A stretch of 38,351 nucleotides of DNA from Actinomycetota bacterium (GCA_009699665.1 WLNS01000002.1:1-38351), one strand, 5' to 3'. Shown: positions 8,641 through 20,432, counted from the first letter of the stretch. Notes: generated from the letters alone by a model not told the origin. Made by a program: numbers and translations.

Positions 8641-9510
8641 GTGAGTTCTAGCCTAGCGAGCGCCCTTTACGATGAGGTGGCGCACGAGACCGCCGCGATG
8701 GTCATTCGGCGGTATTCAACGTCATTTGGCATGGCCTCGCGTCTGCTGGGCCCGGGCGTTCGCGAGGATGTCGAGAACATTTACGGACTCGTGCGCATCG
8801 CCGATGAAATCGTCGACGGAGTAGCCGCGAATGCGGGCCTTGCTTCGGCCGCGGTGCGCCGCCGTCTCGATGATTTCGAACTCGAGACCGAGCGGGCGAT
8901 GTCCAGCGGTTACTCGTCGGACTTGATCATCCACGCTTTTGCGCTGACGGCGCGAAAGACCAGTATTGGAACCGACCTGACGCGCCCTTTCTTTGCGTCC
9001 ATGCGCGCTGACGTGTTGAAAAAATCGCACACGCAATCCTCTTTTTCTGATTACGTTTACGGATCCGCTGAGGTGGTGGGCCTCATGTGTCTACAGGCCT
9101 TTTTGGTGGGCGAAACCGTCACTGACGAACAGAGAGTCCGATTTGTCGCGGGGGCGAGGGCCTTGGGGGCAGCCTTTCAGAAGGTCAATTTTTTGCGCGA
9201 CCTTTCGGCAGATTCGGAGGGCCTGGGCCGTGCCTACTTTCCGGGCGTCGACGTCTCTCAACTGACGGACGAGACCAAGCTGATTCTCGTGGCCGATATA
9301 GACGCGGATTTGGCTGTCTCGGGTGCCATTGTGCCCGACCTGCCGGCCTCCAGTCGCCGAGCCGTGGCGTTGGCCCAGGGCCTGTTTGCTCAGCTCAATC
9401 GCCGCATCGCGAAGACTCCGGCGTCGATTTTGATGAACACCCGAATTAGTGTTCCGGGCCCCGTCAAGGCGCGCCTGTTGGTGGGGGCAATGATGGGAAG
9501 AGTCTCATGA
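8641..9510 (+). CDS. crtB: Phytoene synthase
   Basis: YSTSFGMASRLLGPGVREDVENIYGLVRIADEIVDG and GAAFQKVNFLRDLSADSEGLGRAYFP motifs. GTG start. Confidence 0.93.
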   Translation: MSSSLASALYDEVAHETAAMVIRRYSTSFGMASRLLGPGVREDVENIYGLVRIADEIVDGVAANAGLASAAVRRRLDDFELETERAMSSGYSSDLIIHAFALTARKTSIGTDLTRPFFASMRADVLKKSHTQSSFSDYVYGSAEVVGLMCLQAFLVGETVTDEQRVRFVAGARALGAAFQKVNFLRDLSADSEGLGRAYFPGVDVSQLTDETKLILVADIDADLAVSGAIVPDLPASSRRAVALAQGLFAQLNRRIAKTPASILMNTRISVPGPVKARLLVGAMMGRVS

Positions 9511-11105
9511 CGCGTGTAGTGGTTATTGGTGGCGGAATTGCCGGTTTGTCGTCGGCTGCGCTCTTGGCGCGCGACGGATATGACGTCACGCTGGTGGAGA
9601 AGAACGCGAGCGTCGGCGGCCGAGCAGGGTCGTGGGAAAAGGGTGGGTTTCGGTTCGACACCGGCCCCTCGTGGTACCTCATGCCCGAGGTGTTTGACCA
9701 CTTCTTCAAGCTGCTCGGCACGTCAGCCGAAGAGCAGTACCAACTTCGCCGCCTTGATCCGGGCTATCGCGTCTTCTTCCAAGACGACGTCGAGGCGGGT
9801 ATGCCGCCCTTGGACATTCGGGATTCTCGCGAGGCCAACCTCGACCTCTTCGAGCAACGCGAGCCGGGGTCGCGCGACAAGATGAGCGCCTACCTCGATT
9901 CGGCGAAGGACACCTATGAGATGGCGAAGGTGCGGTTTTTGTATACGAGCTTCGCCAAGCTCGGCCCACTCTTTCGCGCCGACGTGCTCAAGCGCTTGCC
10001 CAAACTGCTGACCCTGTTGCGGGTCAGTTTGGCCGATTTCGCCGCACGCTATGTGTCGTCACCGACCCTGCAACAGGTTCTGGGGTATCCCGCCGTTTTT
10101 TTGGGTTCGAGCCCCTACATCACGCCAAGCATGTATCACCTGATGAGTCACCTCGACTTGGAGGATGGCGTGCTCTATCCCGTCGGTGGCTTTCACAAGG
10201 TCATTACCGCGATCGAAAAAATTGCCGAAGCCGAAGGCGTGACGATTATTCGCAGTGCCACCGCCACGGCGATTGAAACGGATGGCCCGGGCCGCGGCGC
10301 GCGCGTGACGGGCGTCACTTACCGCGGAGCCCGGGGCGGCAAGCCCAAAACAATCCCGGCCGACATCGTCGTTTCGTCGGCCGATCTTTATCACTCAGAG
10401 ACGACGCTTCTTCCGGAGGCCCAGCAGACCTACCCGCAGAAGTGGTGGGACAAGCGGGTTGCCGGGCCCAGCGCTGTTCTGGTCTATCTGGGCATCGAGG
10501 GGCGCATCCCACAGCTGGATCATCACAACCTCTTCTTCACGAACGACTGGAACGATAACTTCGGCCGCATCTTTAATGAGCCGAGGTCGATTCCCGATCC
10601 GGCCTCGATCTATGTCTGTCGGCCCAATGCCACCGACCCGTTTGTGGCTCCCGTGGGTCAGACCAACCTGTTTGTGCTCATCCCCGTTCCGGCCGACCCG
10701 ACCATCGGCAAGGGGGGCCTGGCCGGCAAGGGCAGCGCACAGGTTGAGGCGGCTGCCGACGCCGCCATCGCGCAGATTGCCCGATGGGCCAAGGTGCCCG
10801 ACCTGGCCGAGCGAATCGTGGTGCGCCGCACGGTAGGACCGGCCGATTTTTCCGGCGACCTCAACGCGTGGCTCGGAACAGCCCTCGGCCCCAGCCACAT
10901 CCTGAAGCAGAGCGCTTTCTTTCGAGCCGGCCATAAGAGCAAGAAAGTACGGGGACTGTTTTACTCCGGCGGTTCGACGATTCCGGGCATTGGGCTTCCG
11001 ATGTGTCTGATCAGCAGCGAGATCTTGATTAAGCGCCTGAGAAACGATGGCTCGACCGAACCGATGTCGGAACCTCTCTTTCCGACAGTGGACCGAACGG
11101 TCTGA
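9507..11105 (+). CDS. crtI: Phytoene desaturase
   Basis: VVVIGGGIAGLSSAALLARDGYDVTLVEKNASVGGRAGSWEKGGFRFDTGPSWYLMPEVFDHFF; C-terminal LFYSGGSTIPGIGLPMCLISSEIL. ATGA overlap with crtB. Confidence 0.95.
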   Translation: MTRVVVIGGGIAGLSSAALLARDGYDVTLVEKNASVGGRAGSWEKGGFRFDTGPSWYLMPEVFDHFFKLLGTSAEEQYQLRRLDPGYRVFFQDDVEAGMPPLDIRDSREANLDLFEQREPGSRDKMSAYLDSAKDTYEMAKVRFLYTSFAKLGPLFRADVLKRLPKLLTLLRVSLADFAARYVSSPTLQQVLGYPAVFLGSSPYITPSMYHLMSHLDLEDGVLYPVGGFHKVITAIEKIAEAEGVTIIRSATATAIETDGPGRGARVTGVTYRGARGGKPKTIPADIVVSSADLYHSETTLLPEAQQTYPQKWWDKRVAGPSAVLVYLGIEGRIPQLDHHNLFFTNDWNDNFGRIFNEPRSIPDPASIYVCRPNATDPFVAPVGQTNLFVLIPVPADPTIGKGGLAGKGSAQVEAAADAAIAQIARWAKVPDLAERIVVRRTVGPADFSGDLNAWLGTALGPSHILKQSAFFRAGHKSKKVRGLFYSGGSTIPGIGLPMCLISSEILIKRLRNDGSTEPMSEPLFPTVDRTV

Positions 11106-11107
11106 GC

Positions 11108-11431
11108 GTGAGCTGGCTCTACCTCGCCGCACTGCTCTTTTCCCTCACGGGCATGGTGGTTCTCGATCGCCGCTTTCGACTGTTCTTTTGGTCAGATGCG
11201 CGCCGGGCGTCCATCGTGCTGCCGGCCGGAGTGCTGTTCTTTCTGCTCTGGGATCTCGCGGGCATTGGCCTCGGGATCTTCTTTCGGGGGCCGTCTCCTT
11301 ATGTCACGGGACTGGTGGTGGCACCCGAGGTTCCCCTCGAAGAAATCGCCTTTTTGGCGCTTCTCTGTTACCTCACGATGAACGTCTTTGCGGCGGTGAC
11401 GCGGGTGTTGATGCGGGGGACACACCCGTGA
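11108..11431 (+). CDS. crtYe: Lycopene epsilon-cyclase subunit (CrtYe/CrtYc type)
   Basis: Small 3-TM protein with VAPEVPLEEIAFLALLCYLTMN (PLEE motif), located between crtI and crtYf. Confidence 0.88.
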   Translation: MSWLYLAALLFSLTGMVVLDRRFRLFFWSDARRASIVLPAGVLFFLLWDLAGIGLGIFFRGPSPYVTGLVVAPEVPLEEIAFLALLCYLTMNVFAAVTRVLMRGTHP

Positions 11432-11784
11432 CCTACGTCTGGCTTAATGCGAGTTTCTTGGCCGCGGTGCTTGTTTTCTGGGTGGCGGCGATGGCTCTGC
11501 ACGGGCGTCGGGCGCGCCGCCGGATTGCTTCCGGCGAGGTGACCGCGACCCCTCGGCCCGGTCGACGCTTGGCCGCAGTTTTTATCACGCTCGCCGTGCT
11601 TCTCGTGCTCACGGGCATCTTTGACAACATCATCGTGGGTCTGGGAATCGTCAGTTATGACGAGACAAAGATTCTTGGCGTTCTCGTGGGAGTGGCTCCC
11701 ATTGAAGACTTCGCCTACGCCATTGCCGCCGTATTTGTTCTGCCGGCCCTGTGGCTTGTGCTTCCCGCGCGGAGACCCCGGTGA
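11428..11784 (+). CDS. crtYf: Lycopene cyclase subunit (CrtYf/CrtYd type)
   Basis: VTYVWLNASFLAAVLVFWVAAMALHGRR..GVAPIEDFAYAIAAVFVLPALW (PIED motif). The ORF track opens at 11047, but GTG at 11428 (GTGA overlap with crtYe stop) is the likely start. Confidence 0.88.
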   Translation: MTYVWLNASFLAAVLVFWVAAMALHGRRARRRIASGEVTATPRPGRRLAAVFITLAVLLVLTGIFDNIIVGLGIVSYDETKILGVLVGVAPIEDFAYAIAAVFVLPALWLVLPARRPR

Positions 11785-12689
11785 CGGCGCCAGCTCGGGG
11801 TGGCAACACATTCCGCACCCTTGTCATGTCGTCGCGGCCGCTGTCGTGGGTTAACACGGCGTTCCCGTTTGCCGCCGGCTACCTGATGACCACGCACCGG
11901 GTCGACCTCACCTTCATCATCGGCACGCTGTTTTTTCTCATCCCCTATAACGTTGCGATGTACGGCATCAACGACGTCTTTGACTACGAGTCAGACATGC
12001 GCAACCCGCGCAAGGGTGGTGTTGAGGGCGCGGTCTTGGATCGACGTCTGCACCGCCTCACCCTGTGGGTGGTGCTGGCCACCAACGTTCCTTTCCTCGT
12101 GTTTCTCGTTGCCGTCGGCAGCCCGCTCTCGTGGCTCGTCTTAGCCATCAGCATGTTTGCCGTCGTGGCATATTCCCTGAAGGGGCTGCGCTTCAAAGAA
12201 GTGCCGTTTCTCGATTCCCTCACCTCGAGCACGCACTTTGTCAGCCCCGCGATCTATGGCCTTGTTCTGGCGGGCGCCGTGTTCACTCCGGCGCTGTGGC
12301 TCATCCTGCTGGCCTACTTCTTGTGGGGCGTAGCCTCGCACGCCTTCGGGGCCATTCAAGACATACAGGCCGACCGCGAGGGTGGACTGAAGTCTGTCGC
12401 CACAGTGATCGGGGCGAAAGCCACGGCGCGCCTGGCATTGGCGGCTTATTTGTTGGCGGGTGTGGCGCTGGTCATTGCCGCCGGAACGGGCAAGGCCGCG
12501 TGGCCCGCCTTTTATGCCGCGTTCCTCGCCATTCCCTACCTGTTGATGGTGTGGCCATATCGATCGTTGTCAGACGAACAGTGCGAGCGTGCCAACCGTG
12601 GCTGGCGCGCGTTCCTCTGGATCAATTACGCGGTGGGCTTTGTGGTGACGATGTTGCTTATCCTGCACTGGATGCGCATCGGACTCTAG
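11781..12689 (+). CDS. crtEb: UbiA-family prenyltransferase, lycopene elongase
   Basis: SWVNTAFPFAAGYLM..YNVAMYGINDVFDYESDMRNPRKGGVEGAVLD..FGAIQDIQADREGGLKSVATVIGAKAT. GTG at 11781 forms a GTGA overlap with crtYf. Confidence 0.9.
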   Translation: MTAPARGGNTFRTLVMSSRPLSWVNTAFPFAAGYLMTTHRVDLTFIIGTLFFLIPYNVAMYGINDVFDYESDMRNPRKGGVEGAVLDRRLHRLTLWVVLATNVPFLVFLVAVGSPLSWLVLAISMFAVVAYSLKGLRFKEVPFLDSLTSSTHFVSPAIYGLVLAGAVFTPALWLILLAYFLWGVASHAFGAIQDIQADREGGLKSVATVIGAKATARLALAAYLLAGVALVIAAGTGKAAWPAFYAAFLAIPYLLMVWPYRSLSDEQCERANRGWRAFLWINYAVGFVVTMLLILHWMRIGL

Positions 12690-12740
12690 TCGGGCACGTC
12701 CGTGTCAACGAACGTACCGTGCGGTTTAGCGCAGCCCTCG

Positions 12741-14108
12741 TTATTTGCCCGAAGCGTCGCTGAAGCGCGGCTTGATGGGGATGATGATGATGAGGCCGAC
12801 GAGCAGCACGAAAACGATGGCCAAAATGCCCCAGTACTGAGCTCCGAGCGTTGTGGTGAGAATCCAGAAGATCAGGGGTGAGAGCCAGACGACCAAACGT
12901 CCGGTCGTCGCGTACAGACCAAACAGCTCGCCTTCGTTGCGGTTGTTTGAAACCCGGGCGAGCAGCGATCGACTGGCCGATTGGGTGGGGCCAACAAACA
13001 GGCTCAGCACGAGACCGCCGATCCAGAAGATGATGGGTCCACCGTCGTGGAAGAAGAAGATAAAGAGGCCGGCAATGATCAGACCGATGAGCGAGCCCAC
13101 GATGACGGGCTTGGGCCCAACACGGTTATCGATAACGCCACCAATGAACACGCCGATGCCGGCCACAACGTTGGCCGCGATGCCAAAGAACATGATTTGG
13201 GTGAAGTCGAAGCCAAAAACGGTCCCCGCCAGAATGGCACCCAAGGCGAAGACAGCGACGAGTCCGTCGCGGAAGATGGCGCTGGCGAGCAAGAAGTAAA
13301 ACGTTTGGCGGTCATTCGTGAACAGAGCGCGAATGTCGTGAACAAGTTTCTTGTAGGAACCGATCAGGCTGAGACGCTTGACGCCCGGTTCGGGCGTGAT
13401 CTCGGGCACTACCGTGAGCACCGGGATAGAGAAGATGAGCGACCAAACAGCCGCGATCAAAAAGATGATGCGAATGTTGAGCGCCGCATCGCCCGTGACG
13501 CCGAACCAGTGGCTGTCGCCGAGGGCAAAACCAAAGAGCGAGATGAGTAGCACCACAATTCCGCCGATGTAGCCCATGCCCCAGCCGAATCCGCTGACGG
13601 TACCCACGTTCTTTGGCGTCGAGACCTGCAACAGCATGGCGTTGTAGTTGACGTTCGCGAACTCGTAGAAAATGTTTGCGATGGCGTAGAGAACGATTCC
13701 GTAGATCCAGAACGACGCTGAGGGCTCAATGAAGAACATCCCGAACGTGGCGAGAATGACGATTCCCGTGTTGATACCCAGCCACATGCGGCGCCGACCC
13801 GTGGCGTCCGCACGCTGACCCAGAATGGGGGCCACGAAGATGATGATGATGCCGCCAATCCACACCGACATCGAGAGTCCGTTGGCGAGACCGTTCGCAG
13901 CCGCGTCGTAGGCCACCTTGGCCGGGCCCGTCTGCCCCGAGGCCTCATAGGCGGCGACGATCTGGGGGTCGATGAACGCGTCAGAAATGATGTAGCGCGC
14001 GAAGACGAAGGTGGTGATGAGCACGCTGAAGGCCGACGTGCCCCAGTCCCAGAGGGCCCACGAAAAGACTTGGCCGCGTTTACGTGTGGGTGCAACTGTG
14101 CTCGTCAT
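12741..14108 (-). CDS. MFS transporter, UMF1 (Atg22-like) family
   Basis: RGQVFSWALWDWGTSAFSVLITTFVFARYI; GQRADATGRRRMWLGIN; 12 hydrophobic segments. The ORF extends to 14129; MTSTVAPTRKRG at 14108 is a likely start. Confidence 0.88.
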   Translation of the reverse strand: MTSTVAPTRKRGQVFSWALWDWGTSAFSVLITTFVFARYIISDAFIDPQIVAAYEASGQTGPAKVAYDAAANGLANGLSMSVWIGGIIIIFVAPILGQRADATGRRRMWLGINTGIVILATFGMFFIEPSASFWIYGIVLYAIANIFYEFANVNYNAMLLQVSTPKNVGTVSGFGWGMGYIGGIVVLLISLFGFALGDSHWFGVTGDAALNIRIIFLIAAVWSLIFSIPVLTVVPEITPEPGVKRLSLIGSYKKLVHDIRALFTNDRQTFYFLLASAIFRDGLVAVFALGAILAGTVFGFDFTQIMFFGIAANVVAGIGVFIGGVIDNRVGPKPVIVGSLIGLIIAGLFIFFFHDGGPIIFWIGGLVLSLFVGPTQSASRSLLARVSNNRNEGELFGLYATTGRLVVWLSPLIFWILTTTLGAQYWGILAIVFVLLVGLIIIIPIKPRFSDASGK

Positions 14109-14215
14109 GGGCACAACGCTACCGGGCAACGGGCGTTCGGGATAGGGCTAGCAAGCCATCCGTAAGCGCGTTCATCAAGAATTTGCTCAATCACGGCCGC
14201 CCGAGCGCGGGAGAA

Positions 14216-14240
14216 AACTTGAGTGACTTTGACTCAAGTT
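14216..14240. promoter_or_regulatory. HAIR element 1 (HspR operator)
   Basis: aa-CTTGAGT-gactttg-ACTCAAG-tt is an exact match to the HAIR consensus CTTGAGT-N7-ACTCAAG, upstream of dnaK. Confidence 0.95.
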
Positions 14241-14271
14241 CGACTTGACATAGTTATCCACAGGTGGCAAA

Positions 14272-14292
14272 CTTGACACATCGAGACTCAAG
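14272..14292. promoter_or_regulatory. HAIR element 2 (HspR operator, one mismatch)
   Basis: CTTGACA-catcgag-ACTCAAG: one mismatch to the HAIR consensus, same N7 spacing. Confidence 0.85.
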
Positions 14293-14374
14293 TCTCGGTT
14301 AAGACTTCATACCAGCCACACACAACTCTCGGACCGGCACACCGGCGCCGAGGAACACGAAGGAGAAACAACAC

Positions 14375-16225
<1,851 letters not shown>

Positions 16226-16227
16226 CC

Positions 16228-16863
16228 ATGAGCAATAAATCACAGGCCGATGAGTCGAAAGAGCCGGAAGAACCGGTGGTGCGCGATAAGCGACGGGTCG
16301 ACCCCGAGACCGGTGAGGTAAGGCCGCAGGATGTTCAGGAGGAGCCCGAGGGCTCCTCCGAACTTCCCGCCGACGGCTATGAAGACGCCGATGTCGAGAC
16401 ATCACTGAACGATGTTGACGTCGAGTTTCTCGAGAAGGCCGCCGACGCCCTAGCTGCGGAACGTCTGGAAGATTTGCAGCGTGTCACGGCCGAGTACGCC
16501 AACTACCGCAAGCGCACCGAAGCCAACCGCGAGGTTGAGCGTGAGCGTCTGGTGGGCGACGTTGTGAGATTGCTTCTGCCGGTGCTCGATGACATCGAAC
16601 GGGCCGAGAAGCACGGCGATCTGATCGAGGGCGCTCCCATCACCCTGATGGCGACCAAGCTGCGGGCTGTCACCGAGCGTCTCGGGCTCGCGTCGTATGC
16701 CACCGTGGGCGATGCTTTTGACCCGAATCAACACGAGGCACTCTTACAGCAACCGTCGGCAGACGTGTCGGTTCCGACCATTCTCGAAGTGGTGGAATCT
16801 GGCTACATCCTGGGTTCAACCCAGGTTCGCCCGGCCAAAGTAATCGTCGCGACACCCGAATAA
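16228..16863 (+). CDS. grpE: Nucleotide exchange factor GrpE
   Basis: LQRVTAEYANYRKRTEANREVERERLVGDVVRLLLPVLDDIERAEKHGD; FDPNQHEALLQQPS; position between dnaK and dnaJ. Confidence 0.96.
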   Translation: MSNKSQADESKEPEEPVVRDKRRVDPETGEVRPQDVQEEPEGSSELPADGYEDADVETSLNDVDVEFLEKAADALAAERLEDLQRVTAEYANYRKRTEANREVERERLVGDVVRLLLPVLDDIERAEKHGDLIEGAPITLMATKLRAVTERLGLASYATVGDAFDPNQHEALLQQPSADVSVPTILEVVESGYILGSTQVRPAKVIVATPE

Positions 16864-16878
16864 CGAAAGGAGGCGCTG

Positions 16879-17844
16879 ATGGCTAGTCAGGATTGGTTCG
16901 ACAAAGACTTTTACAAGATTCTCGGCGTCTCGAAAGAGGTGTCGCCCGAAGAGCTCAAGAAGGTCTATCGCAAGCTCGCGCGCAAATATCATCCGGACAG
17001 CAACCCCGGCGACGCCAAAGCTGAGGCGAAATTCAAGGAGGTCACCGAGGCACACTCGATCCTCTCCGATCCAGCTCAGCGTGCCGAATACGATCAGATC
17101 CGCGCCATGGGCTCCGGCGCGCGCTTCACGGCGGGTGGCCAGGGTCGCGGCTTCGAAGATGCCTTCCGTGGCCCCTATGGCGGGCAGGGTGGCGGGTTTC
17201 CGCAGGGCAACTTTGAAGACCTGCTCGGCGGCATGTTTGGCGGCGGCACCTTTGGTCGAGCCTCCGGTGGATACCGCGGCTGGGGTGGTCCGAGCAAGGG
17301 GCAAGACATTGTGTCGACCGTTGTCGTGGACTTCTTTGAGGCACTACACGGCGACACCATGACCCTGCAGCTGCCGTCCGGCAATAGCGTCAAGGTCAAG
17401 ATTCCCGCCGGAGTTGCCGACGGGCAGAAGATTCGCATTCGGGGCAAGGGTCACGGCAGCCCCGATGGCGGCGACCCCGGAGATGTCGTTCTGACGGTGA
17501 CCGTAGGAAAGCATCCGGTGTTCGAACGAGACGGCCTGAATGTTCGACTTCAGGTACCCGTGACGTTTACCGAGGCGGTGTTGGGCGCCACGATTGAGGT
17601 GCCCACCATTGATGGCGACCCCGTCAAGCTCAAAGTTGCTCCCGGCACCCCGAGCGGTCGCATTTTGCGCGTCAAGGGTCGAGGCGTCAAGACGGGCAAG
17701 GGGCAGGGCGACCTGCTTGCCGAGATTATGGTTGCTGTGCCTACGCACCTCGACGCGCAAGCGACGACGGCGCTCGAGGCGTTTGCCGCGGCGGCACCCC
17801 AAGAAAATCCGCGGGCCGAAATTTTGCAACGCGGGCGACGATAG
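16879..17844 (+). CDS. dnaJ: DnaJ-family co-chaperone lacking the zinc-finger domain (CbpA/type II-like)
   Basis: [37 protein letters not shown]-domain with HPD, Gly/Phe-rich linker, then directly the C-terminal beta domains. No CxxCxGxG repeats. Confidence 0.93.
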   Translation: MASQDWFDKDFYKILGVSKEVSPEELKKVYRKLARKYHPDSNPGDAKAEAKFKEVTEAHSILSDPAQRAEYDQIRAMGSGARFTAGGQGRGFEDAFRGPYGGQGGGFPQGNFEDLLGGMFGGGTFGRASGGYRGWGGPSKGQDIVSTVVVDFFEALHGDTMTLQLPSGNSVKVKIPAGVADGQKIRIRGKGHGSPDGGDPGDVVLTVTVGKHPVFERDGLNVRLQVPVTFTEAVLGATIEVPTIDGDPVKLKVAPGTPSGRILRVKGRGVKTGKGQGDLLAEIMVAVPTHLDAQATTALEAFAAAAPQENPRAEILQRGRR

Positions 17845-17853
17845 GGGAGAGCC

Positions 17854-18288
17854 GTGGACGAAGACCAGCCGATCTTTACCATTTCGATGGCGGCCGAACT
17901 TGCTGCCATGCACCCCCAAACGCTGCGCCAGTATGACCGTCTCGGCCTCGTTCAACCCACGCGAACGGCGGGGCAGTCGCGCCGATACTCCATGCGCGAC
18001 GTTGTGCAATTGCGCGAGGTCGCTGGGCTCAGCGCCGAGGGGGTGAGCCTCGAGGGCATCCGCCGCGTGTTGGAACTAGAAAATGATGTCGCATCGCTTC
18101 GCGCCCGCGTGCGTCAACTCGAGACGGCTCTGGCCGACTCACTGCTCGCTCAGCCCGGTCGACGGGTCTTTGCAGCCGGTTCGGCGGGCGAGGTGCAGAC
18201 CCTGCGCACGGGCCAGCGCGTGCGACGCGCCACCGAGGTGGTGCGCTGGAATCCCCTGCGCCGCATCGAAGAGGGAGGCTCACGATGA
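17854..18288 (+). CDS. hspR: MerR-family heat-shock repressor HspR
   Basis: [69 protein letters not shown]; location in the dnaK operon with HAIR sites upstream. Confidence 0.95.
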   Translation: MDEDQPIFTISMAAELAAMHPQTLRQYDRLGLVQPTRTAGQSRRYSMRDVVQLREVAGLSAEGVSLEGIRRVLELENDVASLRARVRQLETALADSLLAQPGRRVFAAGSAGEVQTLRTGQRVRRATEVVRWNPLRRIEEGGSR

Positions 18289-20432
18289 ACCCGCAATCCC
18301 CGCAAGAAGAGCCGAAAAGTGCTCTCGAACAGTTTGGGATAAACCTCACCGAGCGAGCCCGAAACGGCAAGCTCGATCCCGTGATCGGCCGTGACGCCGA
18401 AATCAGACGGGTGAGCCAAGTGCTGACCAGACGAACGAAGAACAACCCCGTGCTGATTGGTGAACCCGGCGTGGGTAAGACTGCCGTGGTCGAGGGCCTG
18501 GCCCAGCGCATTGTCGCGGGAGACGTGGCCGAGAGCCTCAAGGACAAGCAGCTCGTCGCTCTGGACATTGGTGCCCTGATTGCTGGCGCAAAATTTCGGG
18601 GCGAGTTTGAGGAACGCCTCAAGGCAGTGCTCGCGGAAATCGACGCCTCCGACGGGCAGATCATCACGTTTATTGACGAGTTGCACACGTTGATGGGCGC
18701 CGGCGGCGGAGAGGGCTCGGTGGCAGCAGCCAACATGCTCAAACCCATGCTGGCCCGCGGCGAGCTGCGGCTGATCGGGGCGACCACGCTCGACGAGTAC
18801 CGCCAGTTCATTGAGAAGGATGGGGCGCTCGAGCGTCGCTTTCAGCAGGTCTTCGTGGGCGAGCCGAGCGTCGAAGACACGATTGCTATTTTGCGCGGAC
18901 TCAAGGAGCGTTATGAGGCGCACCACAAGGTGGCCATCGCCGATAATGCCCTCGTGGCCGCGGCGTCGCTGAGCAACCGATACATCACCTCACGTCAGCT
19001 GCCCGATAAGGCCATCGACCTGATCGATGAGGCGGCGAGCCGACTTCGCATGGAGATCGATTCGGCACCGGTAGAGATCGACGAGCTTCGCCGAGGCGTT
19101 GATCGGCTCAAGCTCGAAGAGTTGGCGCTCAAGAAAGAAAAAGACGACGCCTCCAAGCAGCGATTGGTCAAACTGCGAGAAGACTTGGCTGAGCGCGAAA
19201 GCAAGCTCGGTGAGCTCGATGCCCGCTGGCAGACCGAGCGCGCCGCACTCAACCGTGTGGGCGACCTCAAGGGACGCCTCGATGCAGCGCGCATCCAGGC
19301 CGATCGGGCGCAGCGCGAGGGCAACCTCGAGGCAGCATCGCGACTGCTGTACGGCGAAATTCCCGAACTCGAGAGCGAAGTAGCGGCAGCCGAGAAGGCC
19401 GAGTCGGACACGCCCCTGATGGTGAGCGACCAGGTCACGGCAGCCGAGATTGCTTCGGTTATCGCCGCGTGGACCGGCATCCCGGTCGACCGTCTGACAC
19501 AGGGCGAGACAGAGAAATTGCTGAACCTTGAAGCGGAGATCGGCAAGCGCCTGATTGGCCAGAAGAAGGCCGTGCGGGCAGTCGCCGAGTCGGTGCGCCG
19601 TTCGCGCGCGGGCATCAGCGATCCTGATCGTCCTACCGGGTCATTCCTATTCCTGGGTCCGACGGGCGTGGGCAAGACCGAGTTGGCCAAGGCGCTTGCC
19701 GAGGTTCTCTTTGACGACGAAAAAGCCATGATTCGCATCGACATGAGCGAGTACGGCGAGAAGTTTGCCGTTTCGCGCCTGGTGGGTGCGCCTCCCGGAT
19801 ACGTGGGATATGAGCAGGGCGGACAGCTGACCGAGGCAGTGCGACGGAGACCCTATTCTGTGGTCTTGTTCGATGAGGTCGAGAAGGCCCATCCCGAGGT
19901 GTTCGACCTTCTGCTTCAAGTGCTCGACGACGGTCGCCTCACCGACGGACAGGGACGCACGGTCGATTTTCGCAACGTCATCATGATCCTCACCTCGAAT
20001 CTGGGCAGCCAGTATCTCGTAGATCCGGAACTGTCCGAGGACGACAAAGAGCAAGCAGTGCAGAGTCTTGTGCGCCAGGCCTTCAAACCGGAGTTTGTCA
20101 ATCGTCTTGATGACATCGTCGTGTTTCAGGCGCTGAGCCAAACCGATCTGGGGTCGATCGTCGAGCTCTACATTGATCGCATGCAGACCCGGCTTGCGGA
20201 TCGCCGTCTTGACCTTGCCGTCACTCCGTCGGCCCGCACGTGGTTGGCCGAGCGAGGCTATGACCCGATCTATGGGGCCCGTCCGCTGCGGCGACTCATG
20301 CAACATGAGATCGACGATAAGTTGGCGACTGCCCTGCTGGCCGGAACCGTTCGTGATGGCGATATGGTCACGGTCGACCTCGCCGAGGACGGCCTTACTC
20401 TCGTATCGAACGGCCCGACGCCGACGCCATGA
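18285..20432 (+). CDS. clpB: ATP-dependent disaggregase ClpB lacking the N-terminal domain
   Basis: [24 protein letters not shown], central coiled-coil, [88 protein letters not shown]. Starts at [13 protein letters not shown] with no Clp_N repeats. ATGA overlap with hspR. Confidence 0.95.
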   Translation: MNPQSPQEEPKSALEQFGINLTERARNGKLDPVIGRDAEIRRVSQVLTRRTKNNPVLIGEPGVGKTAVVEGLAQRIVAGDVAESLKDKQLVALDIGALIAGAKFRGEFEERLKAVLAEIDASDGQIITFIDELHTLMGAGGGEGSVAAANMLKPMLARGELRLIGATTLDEYRQFIEKDGALERRFQQVFVGEPSVEDTIAILRGLKERYEAHHKVAIADNALVAAASLSNRYITSRQLPDKAIDLIDEAASRLRMEIDSAPVEIDELRRGVDRLKLEELALKKEKDDASKQRLVKLREDLAERESKLGELDARWQTERAALNRVGDLKGRLDAARIQADRAQREGNLEAASRLLYGEIPELESEVAAAEKAESDTPLMVSDQVTAAEIASVIAAWTGIPVDRLTQGETEKLLNLEAEIGKRLIGQKKAVRAVAESVRRSRAGISDPDRPTGSFLFLGPTGVGKTELAKALAEVLFDDEKAMIRIDMSEYGEKFAVSRLVGAPPGYVGYEQGGQLTEAVRRRPYSVVLFDEVEKAHPEVFDLLLQVLDDGRLTDGQGRTVDFRNVIMILTSNLGSQYLVDPELSEDDKEQAVQSLVRQAFKPEFVNRLDDIVVFQALSQTDLGSIVELYIDRMQTRLADRRLDLAVTPSARTWLAERGYDPIYGARPLRRLMQHEIDDKLATALLAGTVRDGDMVTVDLAEDGLTLVSNGPTPTP

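Noticed and set aside
10395-11132. 245-aa minus-strand ORF
   Set aside because: Antisense to crtI; typical high-GC shadow ORF.
12690-12740. Possible bidirectional terminator between crtEb and the MFS gene
   Set aside because: Only short imperfect gcacg/cgtgc arms without a U-tract; not supportable.
12065-12763. 232-aa plus-strand ORF overlapping crtEb
   Set aside because: Out-of-frame overlap with a clear UbiA-family gene; no hydrophobic or domain signature.
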